NCBI GenBank assembly: GCA_001600875.1
Contig: BCLD01000007.1
Coordinates: 747,054 to 811,053 of the forward strand
DNA from: Solicoccozyma terricola
Taxonomy: Eukaryota > Basidiomycota > Tremellomycetes > Filobasidiales > Piskurozymaceae
DNA: 64,000 bases
Direction of reading: 5' to 3'
In this document: positions 9,707-23,268 of the stretch, piece after piece
How positions within the stretch are numbered: the stretch's first letter is position 1
How the letters are laid out: each line of letters starts with the position of its first letter
Position numbers and translations under genes: made by a program
Notes under the pieces: model-generated
Database searches by the model: none
What the model was told of the DNA's origin: nothing
What the model saw: only the letters and a program-made list of their open reading frames with translations

Positions 9707-12700
9707 TCACAATTTCTCCTCATCCCTCTCCTTGGGTTCCAATTGACAACTCAACTCATACATATCCACTCCTCCCTTCTCAACATCCTCCAATTTCCCC
9801 TTTATCCACTCGACTACACTGCGTACTTCTACTAAGTTGTAAGGCGTCGTTTGATATTGTTGGATCTCTCGAATCACATCTGCGGATTTTTGCCGTTTGA
9901 AAAAGTGGATCAGTTTGGGAGTGGGAGTGGTGGTGATGGTGGTGCCGGTGGTGCTGGTGGTGCTGGTGGCCGTGGTGGCGGTGGCGGTGGCGGCGGCGGT
10001 GGCGGCGATGGGAGGAGACGACGGATGCGTATTCACGGATTGCCCATTCATGCTACTCGCCGTCGACGCCAGAGAAGATGAAGATGGGAAAGTCGCGATC
10101 GACGATGAAAGTGAAGAAAAGGTTGAAGGTGCTGGTATAAAGTTGGCGTTCCCATCCTCGATAAATGTGAGGAAAGTGAGATAGACGCCTGGAAGTAGAA
10201 AGGAAGGGTAGTCAGCACAGATACCATAACCACCACCACCTCCTCCTCCTGTTATTTGTCTCTTGGATCCCCCGCTCACCCAGAAAAGGTATACACGGCG
10301 GTGTAATCAACTTCAAAGTCTCCCTATAACCTGCAAAATTCTTTCCAGAATCCAAAGCCTTGTCCAACTCGTCCATCAACGCGATCGTCTTTGAACCTAA
10401 TTGTTCACGAGTCCGCTTCAGTCGTCGGATAGGTGTAGAGTTCAGACCTGCCATGATAGCTGCCATGGTTGAAAAGTTGTTGAGGACTTTGCAGTACTGC
10501 AAAAGGAGAAAGGGAAGGGGATGAGAACCTGAGGGGAACGTACACGCACGCACGGAACCCGTATACTCACCTTGGCGATTTGTACGAATTGCTTCATCGT
10601 AGTGGCACGGCGTTTCACATCGACATGACTCAGAACAGCTTCAGCTACCCAACCAGCGATCTGCAGAGGGGGTTTACCCCGGGGGAAATCAGCTCATCCC
10701 ACGCTTGTAACATCTGCATCGCCCGCCTGCCGCACTCACCCTATTACTAGTCAGAATCATAGCTTTAATGTTCTCGCCACTCTCCGGACGATCAATCTGA
10801 CTCCAAGCCTTGTTCAAACAATCCACAGGTCGGATCTTGTTATACAAATTACTCTCCAGTATCGTCAACTGTCTCGCCAACTCCCTCGCGTCAATATCCA
10901 ACAACTGTAAACCCTTGGCTGTCGTTCGGGGTAATGTCGGAGTAGGTGCATTCCCCAATGCCGTCGTAGGAGAACGGAAAACGGAATCACCATCCATTTG
11001 TCGTCGGTTGACAGCTCGGATAAGTTGTTCGGATGGCATTTTTATGGTATCGTGAGCCATGACTTCAGATGCAAATGTGCGTATCCGGTCGAGGACGTCC
11101 GCGTCAGCGCCCTCGATGTAGTACTGGTCGACCCAGTTTTTAAATACGTTGTATACTCTGTAGAACCAGGACGGGGGTAGATCATCGTTAGGCCCATGGA
11201 GACACATCTTTCAATACCCTTCCTCCATGCTCTTTCTTTCTTTCTGTCTCTCACCTCAGCTTCACTGGCGTCTGCTTGCGCAATCTCCAATCGTTTAGTT
11301 GTTCGGGCGTCATACCGGGAGGCGGGGCAATAGCGTATCTTTGACATAACTGCTCAACGACCTCGGGACCGCTTGCAAATGACCGGTAGGTGATCAGGAA
11401 GGTGGACGTGAATGTGAAGTCTGACGCGGGGCGGAGGCGTTAGTAAACCGATTCTCGACCAGGACAAGGTGCGCAACCTCACCTGGTTGCTCGTGCGTCG
11501 TCAGTCGCTCCACCAGAGCGGCAAGCGTTCCCGCCTTCACCGTTCCATCAGGATTCATGATGATATCCTCGTCCGCATAATCATTTCCAAGGTAGAATGG
11601 CGATCTCTCAAGGGGAGGTCGAAAGGGTTCTCGCTCCGTTTCCATCATGCTCTCTTCGCCGAGCAGCTTGGCAAGTTTCTGCTTGCTAGACTTGTTGGGC
11701 GATTGTTCTGACATAAACCAAGGTTAGCAAAGCAGAATCGCGCGGCGAAATACTCCGTCCCATCTGAAACTCACTTCCTCCCTTATCCGCATCGCTGGCC
11801 CCACGATTCCGCAGGAAAGGCATCGCCTTCATAAGCCCGCTCGTACTGCTGCGGAATGTCGATGCCATGTCTCGTCCTTCATCGAGCGTTTGAGCAAGCG
11901 AATGTATACTCGAGGACGGTGACATGCGAGACCCGCTCGCACTCGCATTGGATGACTGCCTCGGCCGAATGAATGGTGGTTGTCCCCTCATGCTGTTCAG
12001 GGAAGTTTGCGACGGTGAGGGTTGGATCCCACCGGTGAAGGGAGAGCCAGACGTTTCCGTTGTCGGGCTCGCTGCCATCGTGACGTCCGACTCTTGCACC
12101 TCTTGACCCTCGGCCAAACCTTCCACCTTGCCCTCCCGCAGGTGACTGAGGGTGCTGCGTCGTGAGGACATGGGAGATCCCTGAGACTCTCGACGTGCGG
12201 AATCGCGGCGCTTCGACAAGGACTGGAGTCTGTCATCGAAGACACGCTCTGAACGGTTGCCAACATGGCCTTTGACTCCGATCTCAATCAGTTCCGCCTG
12301 AGCTCGGCTGATGTCTTCGAACTGAATAAGACCAGCAACGAGAGCATCCAGAGTTGTCAAAAGGGTCTTGATTACCTGGTCAAGCTCCTGCGCATTACCA
12401 GACGTCGACAACAGTAGGAATAGGCTGCTCGCGCAGACTGACAGCGTTTGAAGATTAGCCTCAAATTGCTTGAATTGCCTCGCTGCCTTGATCGTCAGTT
12501 CGTTGTATTGGGCGACGAGCTCAGCAATGGCGGATATACCGTACCCTGCTGGGTCTAGGTCAAGACCTCCAGGGATGTCGATGCTGGCGATCTCTGCCTG
12601 CAATGCAGAAACGTGTGAGAATAATTGGCGGAAGGGTGTAGTATCCTCGTGAGTGTGGGCTGTGGCCTCGTCTTGCAGGTTCTGCACCGAGAGAAAGACG

Positions 12701-14781
12701 GCATCGGCTTTGGCCTTGACTGCAGTGACGCCTGCGAGGTCGAGCGGCTTCCATGGTCTCGCAGAGCGAGACGAAGGGGCCTTGGACGAGACGCCTGATG
12801 CCAAAGGCTCAACTACCATTCGCCCATTCCTGTCCCTTACACCTCGAGGTCGCTGGACATGACGGTCAACCCCGCCTATCAAGCCTGCGAGGCAACCAAC
12901 TCGATAAACTTCAGAGACATATGCTCGAAGCGCCTTCTCCAGGTCCTTTGCATCCTGGCTTAAACGCTCAGCCCTGACCATCAACGGCCAGTCCATGCCC
13001 ACCGCGGAATGAGTGAAAAATACGATTTTGCTAACAGCGGCGACCAGCCGTCGTTGAGGCGTATGCATGAGTTCCGGTGAAGCAAAAGATAGCGCATGAG
13101 CACGCTGGCGCTCCTTGATCTTGAGAGTACGGTAGTCGTCCGTTATCAGATCCGGAATCGACCCCGCGATGAGATCTGACATCCCGAAAAGTGAACATCT
13201 CGAGGCGTAAAGGAAATTGCGAACTGCTGGTGTCGTCTTGGCGACCGCCTCTTTGAGATGATCCGCAGCCTCCTGAACAACCGGGCTGATCGGACGCCCG
13301 TCACGAACGGCATACGATCCGCACAAATCCGAATAGCGGTCCGACCTGATAATAATCTCCTCCACGATATCCAAGACATGTTGAGCTAGTCCATCCAGCT
13401 CGTCCCGGCCGAAGTCTGAAGCCTGAGTCGATCTACGACTTTGAAGCGGGTCAATCTGTATCCTCAGCGCTTCCATTGTATGCCTTTCCCACATCATTGA
13501 GCTAGGTAACGGATCGACCATCATTTCGTTTGCGGCTTGATGGGTAGCGAAATTCCGGGATGATGGGATCATATTCACACTGTCCGGGCCAGATGCATCT
13601 GAATGAGCTGCCGACAGTCGCCTTCCTTTCTCATCGCCCTCAGCAAGATCGATCGCGCGACGAGCATGCGGTCCAGATGCGTATTTAGATGGAAGCTCCT
13701 TCCTCGTCTCACCAGTCTCCTTGTTGATGTAGACGTATCCCACTCCATCGTCTGTCAATCTCGCCAGCCAGGGGCCCATTTCCCTTGTTTGGCCGGTTCG
13801 TAGGTCGACGCGAGGTACGCCAAACCCTCCCGAGGTCGTGAGAGCATCACGGGGAACGTAGAGTTGAGCGTAAGATGAAGAGGAACCAAGACGAGGTGGA
13901 ATGTTTGGAGGATTCGTGGATGTTGGACGAGAGGAGTCGCGAGAAGCGCTACCATGTGAGGAAACGGCGGGAGAATGCTCAGGAAGTGTGGGGACTTCCC
14001 AGGTGTCTTCTCCTGTTTTGGTGTTGTGGTAGAAAATCTGTGAGGGCTTTTGATCAGCCCGTATCCATCGACTTTATTGATTATATTTCTGGGCAACTCA
14101 CCTGACCATCATTCGTTAGGCTCGGTACCCAGAAGTCATCAGCACTCCCTGATCCGCCGTCCGCTGGCGTCCCATTCAGATCTTGTGATCGATCACCTTG
14201 GTACCCATTGGAACCTTCAAACCCACCTCTAGCATCTGATACCGTATCGCCGTTGTCTAAGAGCTCGTATGCTAGAGAATTCAGATCGCGTCCGAGGAGA
14301 TCGGTCTCTGCGACACCTATGTGACCGTCGGTATAAGACAGGCCGTTAAAACCTGCTTCTCGTTCCAACCGTGTCCTGGCGAGATCTCCGTTGCCCGACG
14401 GATTGGCTGGCCTACCATGCTGATTGTCGTCATCAGCCAGCTCCATCTCCTTCTCTTCAGCTTCCCTTGCAATGAACCATTCCTCCGCTTCCTGATCAGA
14501 GACCCTTTTCACGTAATTGCAAGGCATCCAACCTCGCTTCCCATCTATCAATCCATCCCACCAGCCCGAATCGAGCTGGGTGAGGACCTCCATCACGTCA
14601 CCTTTGCTAAAGGACAAGGCAGAACCGTCAGTTGACGTGAAGTCATACTGAGCTTGCACAAAGAAGGTGTTGGGAATGCCCTCCTCGTCGAATGTTGCAT
14701 TTTTGTCATATATGATGCGTGGTGGAGAAGCACTTCCGTCGGGCGTGAATGTTTGAGTTGCAGGGTCGACGGTCGTGGTCA

Positions 14782-14812
<31 letters not shown>

Positions 14813-14854
14813 AGTCGTTTCGGGGATACCGATGATTGGACCTACGCCGTTCAT
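9707..14854 (-). CDS. CDC25: Ras guanine-nucleotide exchange factor, CDC25 type, with SH3 and WW domains
   Basis: The gene reads from an ATG at 14854 to a TGA at 9707-9709 through many exons. A Thr repeat (hexanucleotide repeat about 14770-14819) is followed by an SH3 domain near residues 64-120 (FFVQAQYDFTSTDGSALSF, then GWWDGLIDGKRGWMPCNYV). Next is a WW domain split by an intron (FWVPSLTNDGQ then IFYHNTKTGEDTWEVP) and a degenerate second WW (WLARLTDDGVGYVYINKE). A long helical middle region follows, then the RasGEF N-domain (around 11714-10950), then the catalytic CDC25 domain: ARQLTILESNLYNKIRPVDCL, YCKVLNNFSTMAAIMAGLNS, PPCIPFLG and GVYLTFLTFIEDGN. It should load GTP on Ras and feed the cAMP or MAPK pathways. 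A low-complexity Thr/Ala insert (9905-10020) interrupts the catalytic domain between PPCIPFLG and the last helices. Confidence 0.9.
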
Positions 14855-15520
14855 AGTGAGTGACGGAGGAAGACAAATCCGTAGAGACTGAGGTTATGGG
14901 TGGTCGAATGATCATGAAATCAGCGGGGGTGGATGGGATGTGACTGGTGAGATGCTGTCCGGATTGTCGCTGGGTCCTTTGACGGTATCACAGGAAGTGC
15001 GTTTGCACGGACGAGGACCAACGACCGACGACGGTGCTTTGGAACAATCGATGTGGAGATGGCGGGTGATAGCTGAGTCGTCGAGATGGTTGCTTGGAAC
15101 AGTCGCTCCTTGCCACGACCTAGTGGGAGTTGATGGAAGGCTAACTGGGAGAACCTGATCGACTGATGGCAGTCCTGCCGCTGTTGACTGTCGTTGAACG
15201 ACCTGATGAACGCGAACAACCGTTTGTATGTTCTGCTGTCCTGCTTGGTTCTGCTTGAGCAGTCGGACAGTAGTTGCGCGAGCCGCCGGTCGTGCAGATG
15301 TCTATGTTGGGGATGATGTCTGCTGGATGATAAGCCAAACCATTTGCAGTTCACTCCTTGCACGACTTCCAAGGACTAGCAACAAAGCCCTCTTTCTGTG
15401 TGAAAATGGGAAATGTCCTCCGAGACAAATCCGGGGTCCCTCTGTGATAAAAGTTGAACATTTACAACAGCCACCAAAAAACACAACAATGCTTTCCTTT
15501 CCTTCTTTCCTCTCCATCTC
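14855..15520. promoter_or_regulatory. Intergenic: CDC25 upstream region and ATG26 3' region
   Basis: This 666-bp interval separates the CDC25 start (minus strand) from the ATG26 stop (minus strand). It must contain the CDC25 promoter. The part at 15470-15520 is rich in pyrimidines on the plus strand. No RNA gene or conserved ORF was recognised. Confidence 0.45.
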
Positions 15521-18500
15521 TCAGTGCTTTCCAGGTAGGATAGAGCCCAGCGTCCCGAACAATGATCTACTCTTCCTCTTCTGCACCCTCGACTCTCTTT
15601 CTCCGTCGGACTCCATTTCCCCATCCGTCCCGCTAAGAACACCCGCCGAGTCGGAATCTACAGCTGCTCGATCTCTCGACTGTGATCTCGCACGGTCAGA
15701 CACAACGCTCCAATCCTCGCTATGTCCATCATTGTGGGATGAATCATGCTGACTAGCGGTACCAGTAAAGCTTCCCATGTCGGATGGGTCGTCTGTGGAT
15801 CGACGACCTTGCTCCGGCTCAAAAGTCTCAGTGTCGGCGGACTTTAGGCGAGCAGACTCTGCTTCAGAAGGGCGAGGTTTGACAAGAGACCTGGCATAGT
15901 CCTGGAAGACGGATGACATTAGTACTCGGAGGGGGACTCTCAGCGAGCTGTAACTCACCAAATCCCTGTAGATGCACTCGATTGCCTTCGCCACCCCGTT
16001 TTCCTTACGATCCAAAATAATGCAAAGAAAATCAACAAACCCCAGCAATATTAAACGAGGACGCCTCAAGACTCACAGCACGAATCGTCATGCCAACGGC
16101 TTTGGCCTTCTCGATCTGCTTTTCGTTGGTCGTAGCCTGAGTTAACGCATCCACCAATTGGTTTTTATTGAACTTGCGGAGAGACGACCCGATGTTGAGT
16201 GCTTCAACTCGGTCAGCCCTGCAGATAGAAGATTAGTGCGGGGACGACATGTCACTGTCCACAAATTATACTCGCCAGAGGAATTGATCACCGAAAAATG
16301 GGCGGATGACCGTAGGGATACCAGCTGGCGTAGAAGGTTATTTCGTTCAGTCACAAGTTGACTGTCGCACCGACGATAGGTGCGCTTACCTCGCAGCGAA
16401 GCACCAGTTGTTCCCGCACTGAACGACAACCATTCACTCCGTCAGCGCATTCAAATACCAGCCATACGTTGTAGGAAGCTTACCCTCCATGATGCACAGC
16501 CGCATCAATCTTGGGGAAAAGCCACCCATGATCGATGGAATCGATGCAACTGTCAAAGCGGACGGTTCAACAGCCAGCCATCGTCAAGGCACAAAGCTCA
16601 TCCTCACTAAATCTGTTCCGGGAACTTGACGCCGTCTGACTCGGTCTCGTCTTCTTCCCCGGTTTCTTCACTCTTTCCCCTAGAGTCTTTGTCGTTGCCC
16701 CTCTCCGACCAACCCTTGGAGAGAATGCAGTAGACCTTGCTCTCGAGAACTGCGTCCACGATGCATTGAGTCATTTCTTGTGCGTCCGAGACAACAATGC
16801 TTCCGAATCCGACGTAGACAACCTTTCCGCCTTTGGCATGAGCGTTGTCAATGAATTGAACCAAATCCTGAGGCGGTTCCCATTGTTTATTGGACGACTC
16901 GTCGGCTTTGTCAAGGAACCAGTAGCCAGTGACTTTGAGGAGCAGAGATCAGGTCCAGTGTTGTTACACTCGATGCGCTGCACTCACCGTGTATCCATTC
17001 ATACCAGTCAAGGGGTGGTGGCAGTATTGCAGCACTGAAGTTGTAAAGGAACGGAACCTTGTGTTGTTCCATCTTGTTGAAATCAGTCGGCTCAATACCG
17101 ATTACTTTTCGGCGAAAGCGGTTCACTTGGGTAGAAATTGCTCTCCAGAACACCTGGGCTCGAGCAAAGAGCTATTAGCGATCTCAATGTGGCGATAACA
17201 TGGACCTCTTATCTCACTTGATCAAACGCTGCATAAGTCATATAGTTGTAGGCACCACCGCGCTTTTGCGAAGGAACGGCAAACGCATGTGGGTATGCCC
17301 GGGTCCTTGTCCATGGCATGGTGAAGGCTCTGAAATACGGAATACCGAGCCCTTCTGCGATGTGAAGACCCCCCATGGCGGAGGGACTCTCGATGAGAAG
17401 TTCCGAGCCTTCACATGCCTCCCAACTAGTTCTCAGCAAGTCGTCCAGCCATCCACGGAACTGCGTTCGTAGTCGTTGGAGTGAGTAACTCGGTACTTCC
17501 CAAAAGTCTCTTTAATTTACCTTTTGTAGACCTTCCTTCAGAAATGAAACCGTGAACATGCCATTGTCTACGCACATCTTCATTAACTCTGCTGGATCAC
17601 CACCAACGCTCGCAAACTCAATACCGTGCTGTGGGAAAGGGCGAGTCAGTCCACGCCGTTCATGTTCTTCTCATCGGTTATTCTCACGCCCTCCACCCAA
17701 TCCTTGTACTCGGCGTGAGACGCGATGCGAGTGTGATGACCCTGAGAAGCAAGTGAAGGCTCAGTCGTAGTATGGATTGCGCCGCTATATCACTCACTTC
17801 CGCTTGCAACCCCTTACACAATGCAATGTACGGCTGAACGTCTCCACGGCTTCCGATCGTGAGACAAGTGATGCGTATTGGCTGGGATGGCTTGAAATCC
17901 AGGAACGTTGATGTCGTGGATGAAAACATGCCACCGGACTGTGAATCACCATTAGGCATAGCAGAGTTTGGCGGGTGCGGTTGGCCAACCGATGAAGTGG
18001 ACTGATCCAGTTCCTCAAGGATGACACCCTCGCGAGTTTGGGCCGGAGGTCTTCCCGCACTGTCATCCTCCTTGGCAAGCCGTTCCACCTCTTCCATCTG
18101 GCCCTCCAATGCGCTCACACAATGAGCCCTCCGCTCCTTTGAGCTGAATTCAAGGAATAGCTCTTCGTGGCCGCGGAGGATAAGTAGCAGACCGGTGTGG
18201 CCGATGACATATGCCTTATGTGGCTTTGTGCTGATGATGTCTTTGATAGGAATCATCATCTGCAACATGGTGCCACGTTAGCGTCAAGAGAAACACTGAC
18301 ATAGCAGGCTAGCTGCGCACCTTCGTTTTGTACATGATCTGGGTGGCCCTGAAACAGAAGTAGTTTGTGGAGATGAAGAACCGACCAGAGACCGGCAGTA
18401 CTCTGTAAAGGTAGCCAGGGAAGTCTGCAACGCGACACGATGAGTAAGTGCAGTCCAGGTCCAAAGGACGAACCACTCACGATCCAGGAGCACCTCCTTG

Positions 18501-21392
18501 TCGTCCAGCGCAAAGACCTTGTGGAATTTGTCGACCACCTCATTCTCCGCGTTGTCGCCACTCTCACTTTTCTCCATCATCGAGTATTCTTGGTCGTCAT
18601 CCGAACCTGGCTCCTTGGGCACCTTTCCTCCAGGTATTATGGTGCTGAAGATCTCAGTCACCTTCTTTGGCCCAAGAGAGATCGAAGGACTCCTCGGGAT
18701 ACCTGGCTCCGATGATTTCCGCCAGCCGGCGCCCCACTTTGCTTTTTCCTCCATACCCGGCGGTGGTGGACCTACAGTCCGTGATGGAGGGTACGTAAGC
18801 GAGTCTTTACGGATGGGCAATGGCCGGACCGTATCGACACTGGCTGACAGATCGTACTGACCCTCGGGTGCGTTCAATGTTTCCGATGCGCTATCAGACG
18901 GGGAGTCTGCCTGTGAAGACTTTGAGTGGCTCTTCGAGCTGGAAGCAAAGGGGATGATGCGGGAAGCGAGTTTTGAAAGAGTTGTTTTGGCCTGAGGAGG
19001 GGGTAGAGAGACATCCGAGGTTGCAGAGATCGTTGAAGGCGTTCTGCCAAAGTTCGGATCTCTTGGATCGATCGTCTGGGACCGCCGAGCATCGGTAGAA
19101 TCCCGGATGGGCCTGACTTCGTTTGAGGTCCCGCGTTCTTGCTTGAATCGGGTGAGGAGATCCTGAATATCGCTCAGAGCCTGGTCGTTGTCTCTGAAAT
19201 AGGCAAAGAAGTAGCTGTCCACAGCCATGGAATCTTCGCTGTCCACGACCGTAATATCGATGGTGTCTGCGAATTCCATCGTCGGACTCTTTTCCACACT
19301 AAGGACGGATTCGAGAGGAATAGAGATCTGAACAAGCTTCAAGGTCAACATGTGACGGCACGTTGCTCAAACCTCTCACCTCTCAGACTCACTTTGACGT
19401 TATCACCTCCATGTTGTGTTTTGAAGATCACTTTCTGTATTGCCTTTACCCACTGCGAGAATAAGTCGTACGCTTAGCTTCCCCGCAAAGACACGCCAAA
19501 GGTCTCGGCCATACTCACATCATCCCTTGCAGCTGTGTTCTCGGCGGAGAACGTGTAGTTCTTTTCGTTGGTAATGAGCTTGATCTCAGTCTCGTTCCTC
19601 GGCTCGCAGCCGTCTGCATATTGTAGCGATACATTGGCCTTGGGGAAGTATGGATCCTGCGGATGCAGACTGGTCAGTAACCCTTGAAGCTGCCGATAGA
19701 AACCGAAATAATCACAGTCGAACTCTCGAACCAGCTTAATACATCATTCTTGAGCACGAACCAGTACTTCGTGTAAAGATGGGTACGCGAGGCTCGCTTG
19801 GAGAGAGGTCCGGTCTTGACAATCACGTTCTGGAGATACTGCCTTGTCAGTTTTACTGACAGAGTATCGTAACAGGTTTCCAGCTTACGTCGGTTTCAGG
19901 CATACGAGCGAAGAAACAAATATGAGATGTCGTGAGATAGAGGTAGCCTTGCAAGACTGTCGGGAATTGCATTTAGCACTAGAGATCACGCCCGCATGGA
20001 CAGGTCACTTGAGACTCACGTTCATTCCTAAGAAGCCAGCACGGCATCTCCACCAAAAGCTCCTCGGCTTCAGGCAAACCAAACACCTCCTTCAGCTTCA
20101 TCGCCAAACGCTCAGACCTTCTGTTCCTCGTCTCTTCCTTCTCTTCCGGGGAGCGCTTCTTCCCTTCATGAGGTGTAGGCTGCAACGTCTTCGCACTTGC
20201 TCCAGAGTCTTGCCTTAAGCTTGCAAACACATTTTGATCGTCTGGTTTGACTATACGTTTGGATAGCTCTTCAGCTGGGGTACGAGCCATTCGAGTAACA
20301 CCTTCTGGCATATCCTCGTCTGCCCTGAGCATCTCCTCTTGCTCCTCGATAGCTTCCCGGTCTTCTTCGATCTTGACTTGTTTATTGGTAGCTTGCGATA
20401 GAGTTGTGACATCTCCAGTACCAGTGGGAATCAAAACATCGTCTGCTGATCCAGCGGAAATCTCGGTTGACGCGATTGAGTCTACTGAACTCCGAGGTCG
20501 GGGAGATACAATTTGACCGAGTGTCGGAGGGAATGTAAGTGGGGACTCGGCAAGAGGAGTGGAGACGTTGTATGAAGGTTGACGAGCTGCGATCGGTCGA
20601 TGAATAGCGTCGATAGAGGAAAGCTTGCGGGGTCCTGGAGCGATATAAGGAGCCACTGTCAGCAATCAAAATCGAGGTTCATTCTCCTGCTCAGCCTTAC
20701 GATTGACCGGTCGTGCACCTCCTTCGATCATCGACTGGGTTCCTCTAAAGTCTCTACCAGTTCTAGCCACCAATCGTTCGTCTTGAGACGATGAATCGTC
20801 ACTGTCATCGGGTGAACCGTATGCGGGTATTGCACCAAGCATGGAGAACAGGGTCTGAGTACCTCCTCGACTCTTGAGGAGTGTGATGATAGGTTAATGG
20901 TACATTCCAGTCATCACAGGGTAGTTGGATAGCGATATCAAGCACGAAATAGTGGTCAGACGGTCAGACAGTCAGTAATCACGGTTGAACGTGGGTTAGC
21001 CTTCTAAGCCGACTCACCGAACCCACACGCGATGCTGAAAGACCTGGTCTACTCATCCGTTTCTCCTCCTTCACCGCCGCATTCACATTTCCAATATCAT
21101 CATGCAGGAGATCTAAATCACCCGCCCGGTTAGCCAAGACTCCGCGGCCCTGCGTAGTTTTCTCTTCTTCGGGCGTAGTCACGACGTTTGGCGCTTCGTC
21201 TGGCTTAGGAGCGGGTGACTGTGGTGTCACATGGGTGGCTGCGACGTTCAGTGCATCTTGCATATGAGAATGTAGAGGACGGGAAGAGCTGGAATCATCC
21301 ATGGCGTGTGGTGGTTCAGGATGGCTTCGATTGTGATATTCATTATGGGATTGGTTGATGTGCTCTCCGGACTCTTGTTGGGAGCCGGACAT
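15521..21392 (-). CDS. ATG26: Sterol 3-beta-glucosyltransferase (UDP-glucose:sterol glucosyltransferase)
   Basis: The gene runs from an ATG at 21392 to a TGA at 15521-15523 with many introns. Domain order matches Atg26/Ugt51. A long Ser/Asp-rich N-terminus is followed by a GRAM domain ([20 protein letters not shown], then [16 protein letters not shown]), a PH domain inside it ([20 protein letters not shown]), and a second GRAM domain ([32 protein letters not shown]). Then comes the glycosyltransferase: [20 protein letters not shown], the acceptor region [32 protein letters not shown], and the UDP-sugar motif [18 protein letters not shown]. It adds glucose to ergosterol; in some yeasts it is required for pexophagy. 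The C-terminal Ser/Asp-rich tail ends [18 protein letters not shown]. An in-frame TTG upstream of 21392 is not a likely start. Confidence 0.95.
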
Positions 21393-21746
21393 GATTGAAC
21401 TGACGCCAACTAGACTTGGGGGCCTTTGTATCGTTACCAAGGGAGCGTCAGGATGTGATGCTACGTCTATGACGACCGCGCGCTTTGAAGATATACTTGC
21501 TCTCCCTTCTATGGACGAGTGCGTTGCTGTGTGGAGTTATGGACATTCAACCCTTGACCCGATATTATTGCTTTGGGGGATGTCATCATAGACTGAAGCA
21601 GCATTCGTCCTCATGGGTTCCCGCCCTACGTCATCTCAACATCGCGTGGCAAAAGTCAACAAATACGGAAGGACACAAACAGATCGGGTTTCACACCATG
21701 AATATCTAGCCGACAATATCCTTTGTATCCTTCACACAAAAGCCGC

Positions 21747-23268
21747 TCACAAGCCGGGGGTATCATCTGTGAATCGAGGTCAGCAGTTTTAGGATACACC
21801 GATGCGGAAGGAAGACATACTCTCATCCGCTTTGTACGCGATACGAAGGAAGTCTATAATATCCTTGCTCAAAGCGTCAGGGCGCTCCATAGCTGCAAAA
21901 TGACCGCCTGTCTCGGGGGTTCACATGCGTTAGCCCTTCGTCCACATGACACAGCTCCATAACTCACCCCTTTCATGCTCCCTGTACAGAACGACATTTG
22001 CACTCCCCTCAACCCAACCCCTCGGTGCAGGCATCAACTCGTAGGGGAACGAACTGAAACCTGTAGGTTTGTCGATGTACATCTCGCTCAGATCCATAGG
22101 CATTTCTTTGGGACGGTGACGGTAAGGGTAGATTGAACGTGGGAACGTGGAAGTCAGCCACCACAAGGAGAGCCATTCGAGGATATGCTCCGTTGAAGGA
22201 GTTGTCGCTGGATCTGTCCATTGCTGAACCTTTTCACCGATCCTTTCGTACTGGAGATTAGCACCTGATCACAAATTATGACAACTTTTGATACATGCAC
22301 TCACCATGCCATCAAAGCTATGGGTGAAGCACCGATCGCAAACCCGATTGTAGCAGGTCGTGTGGCATGCATCATCGCATATGCCGAACCAGTTTTACGG
22401 AATTCACGAAGGCGAACTATACCTTGTTCCTCCTTTTCCGTAGGCTTGTGGTCTGCAGGAGTGCGAGACGGGGGTTGCTCAGCAGGGCAATAGTTGACTG
22501 AAAGGGTCGAGCAATACAATCAGATGAGGTTGGGTGGATTTTGTAAGCCAAGGCAGACATACGGTGTACGGCTGTAAGGAGGAACGACATTCGGTCAACA
22601 TCTCATGCCAGTCACTCTTCCAAGCACTCTCCAGTCTCACCTTTGCAGGTATCGTACTTGAATCCCAAGATCCTCGAGACGTATTGACCGATATCACCTC
22701 CTTGTACAGCATACCCACTTGCAAAACCTAGACCCTTCATCAAACCGTCCATGACCCTCGCCATACCGTCAATCCCAAATTCACACTCCAACGGGGCATC
22801 GCTGGAGTATGTGTATCCTGGCAAAGAAGGGATTATAATATGAACTGGAGGTGAGGATGCCTGGAGATGTGGGATGAGCGATAAAAACTCGATGAATGAT
22901 CCTGGCCAACCGTGAAGAAGCATGAGAGGTATTGCTTTCGGATCCGGATGTAGGATGCCAATGAAGTGGATCTCATGCTTGTATCCCTCACGCACTACAG
23001 GATCGGGAACAGAAGCGATGAATTGTGGATAGCCATTCAGCTTCTTCTCATGTGATTGCCAATCAAAGGCAAGCCAAGCATCGCGAGTGCTTTCCATCCA
23101 ATTACGGGAGACGCCGTACTGTCCATCGCGTTTCGAGTCGTTTTCGTACACGGCAGGAGCAAGAGGTGATAGTCGAAGAAGAGTACGCAAATCGTCTATT
23201 TCCGTGGACGAATGGGAGATGGTGAATGGTCGAATAGGGATGGTAGCGGCGGGGAATACGGTCGACAT
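21747..23268 (-). CDS. Epoxide hydrolase, alpha/beta-hydrolase with EHN domain
   Basis: The start at 23268 gives MSTVFPAATIPIRPFTISHS; another in-frame ATG lies at 23388. The N-terminal EHN-type domain (DLRTLLRLSPLAP, GYPQFIASV) is followed by the oxyanion motif LLHGWPGSFIEFL, then GYAVQGGDIGQYVSRILG with the nucleophile Asp in GGDIG, and late RGGHFAAMERPDALSKD carrying the catalytic His. A Tyr-containing cap segment (TGSAYAMMHATRP) lies between. These are microsomal-type epoxide hydrolase features. The 3' end is uncertain. Reading straight through stops at 21789, but a consensus donor (GTATGT) with a CTGACCTCG branch and CAG acceptor suggests a final short exon ending at 21747-21749; that end is used here. 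It probably detoxifies or metabolises epoxides; the substrate cannot be inferred. Confidence 0.85.

Noticed and set aside
9851..10184. Gly- and Val-rich plus-strand ORFs
   Set aside because: They are opposite-frame readings of the Thr/Ala repeat in the CDC25 gene.
14770..14819. Hexanucleotide repeat as a CRISPR-like or satellite array
   Set aside because: It is an in-frame coding repeat giving a Thr run at the N-terminus of CDC25; there are no spacers.
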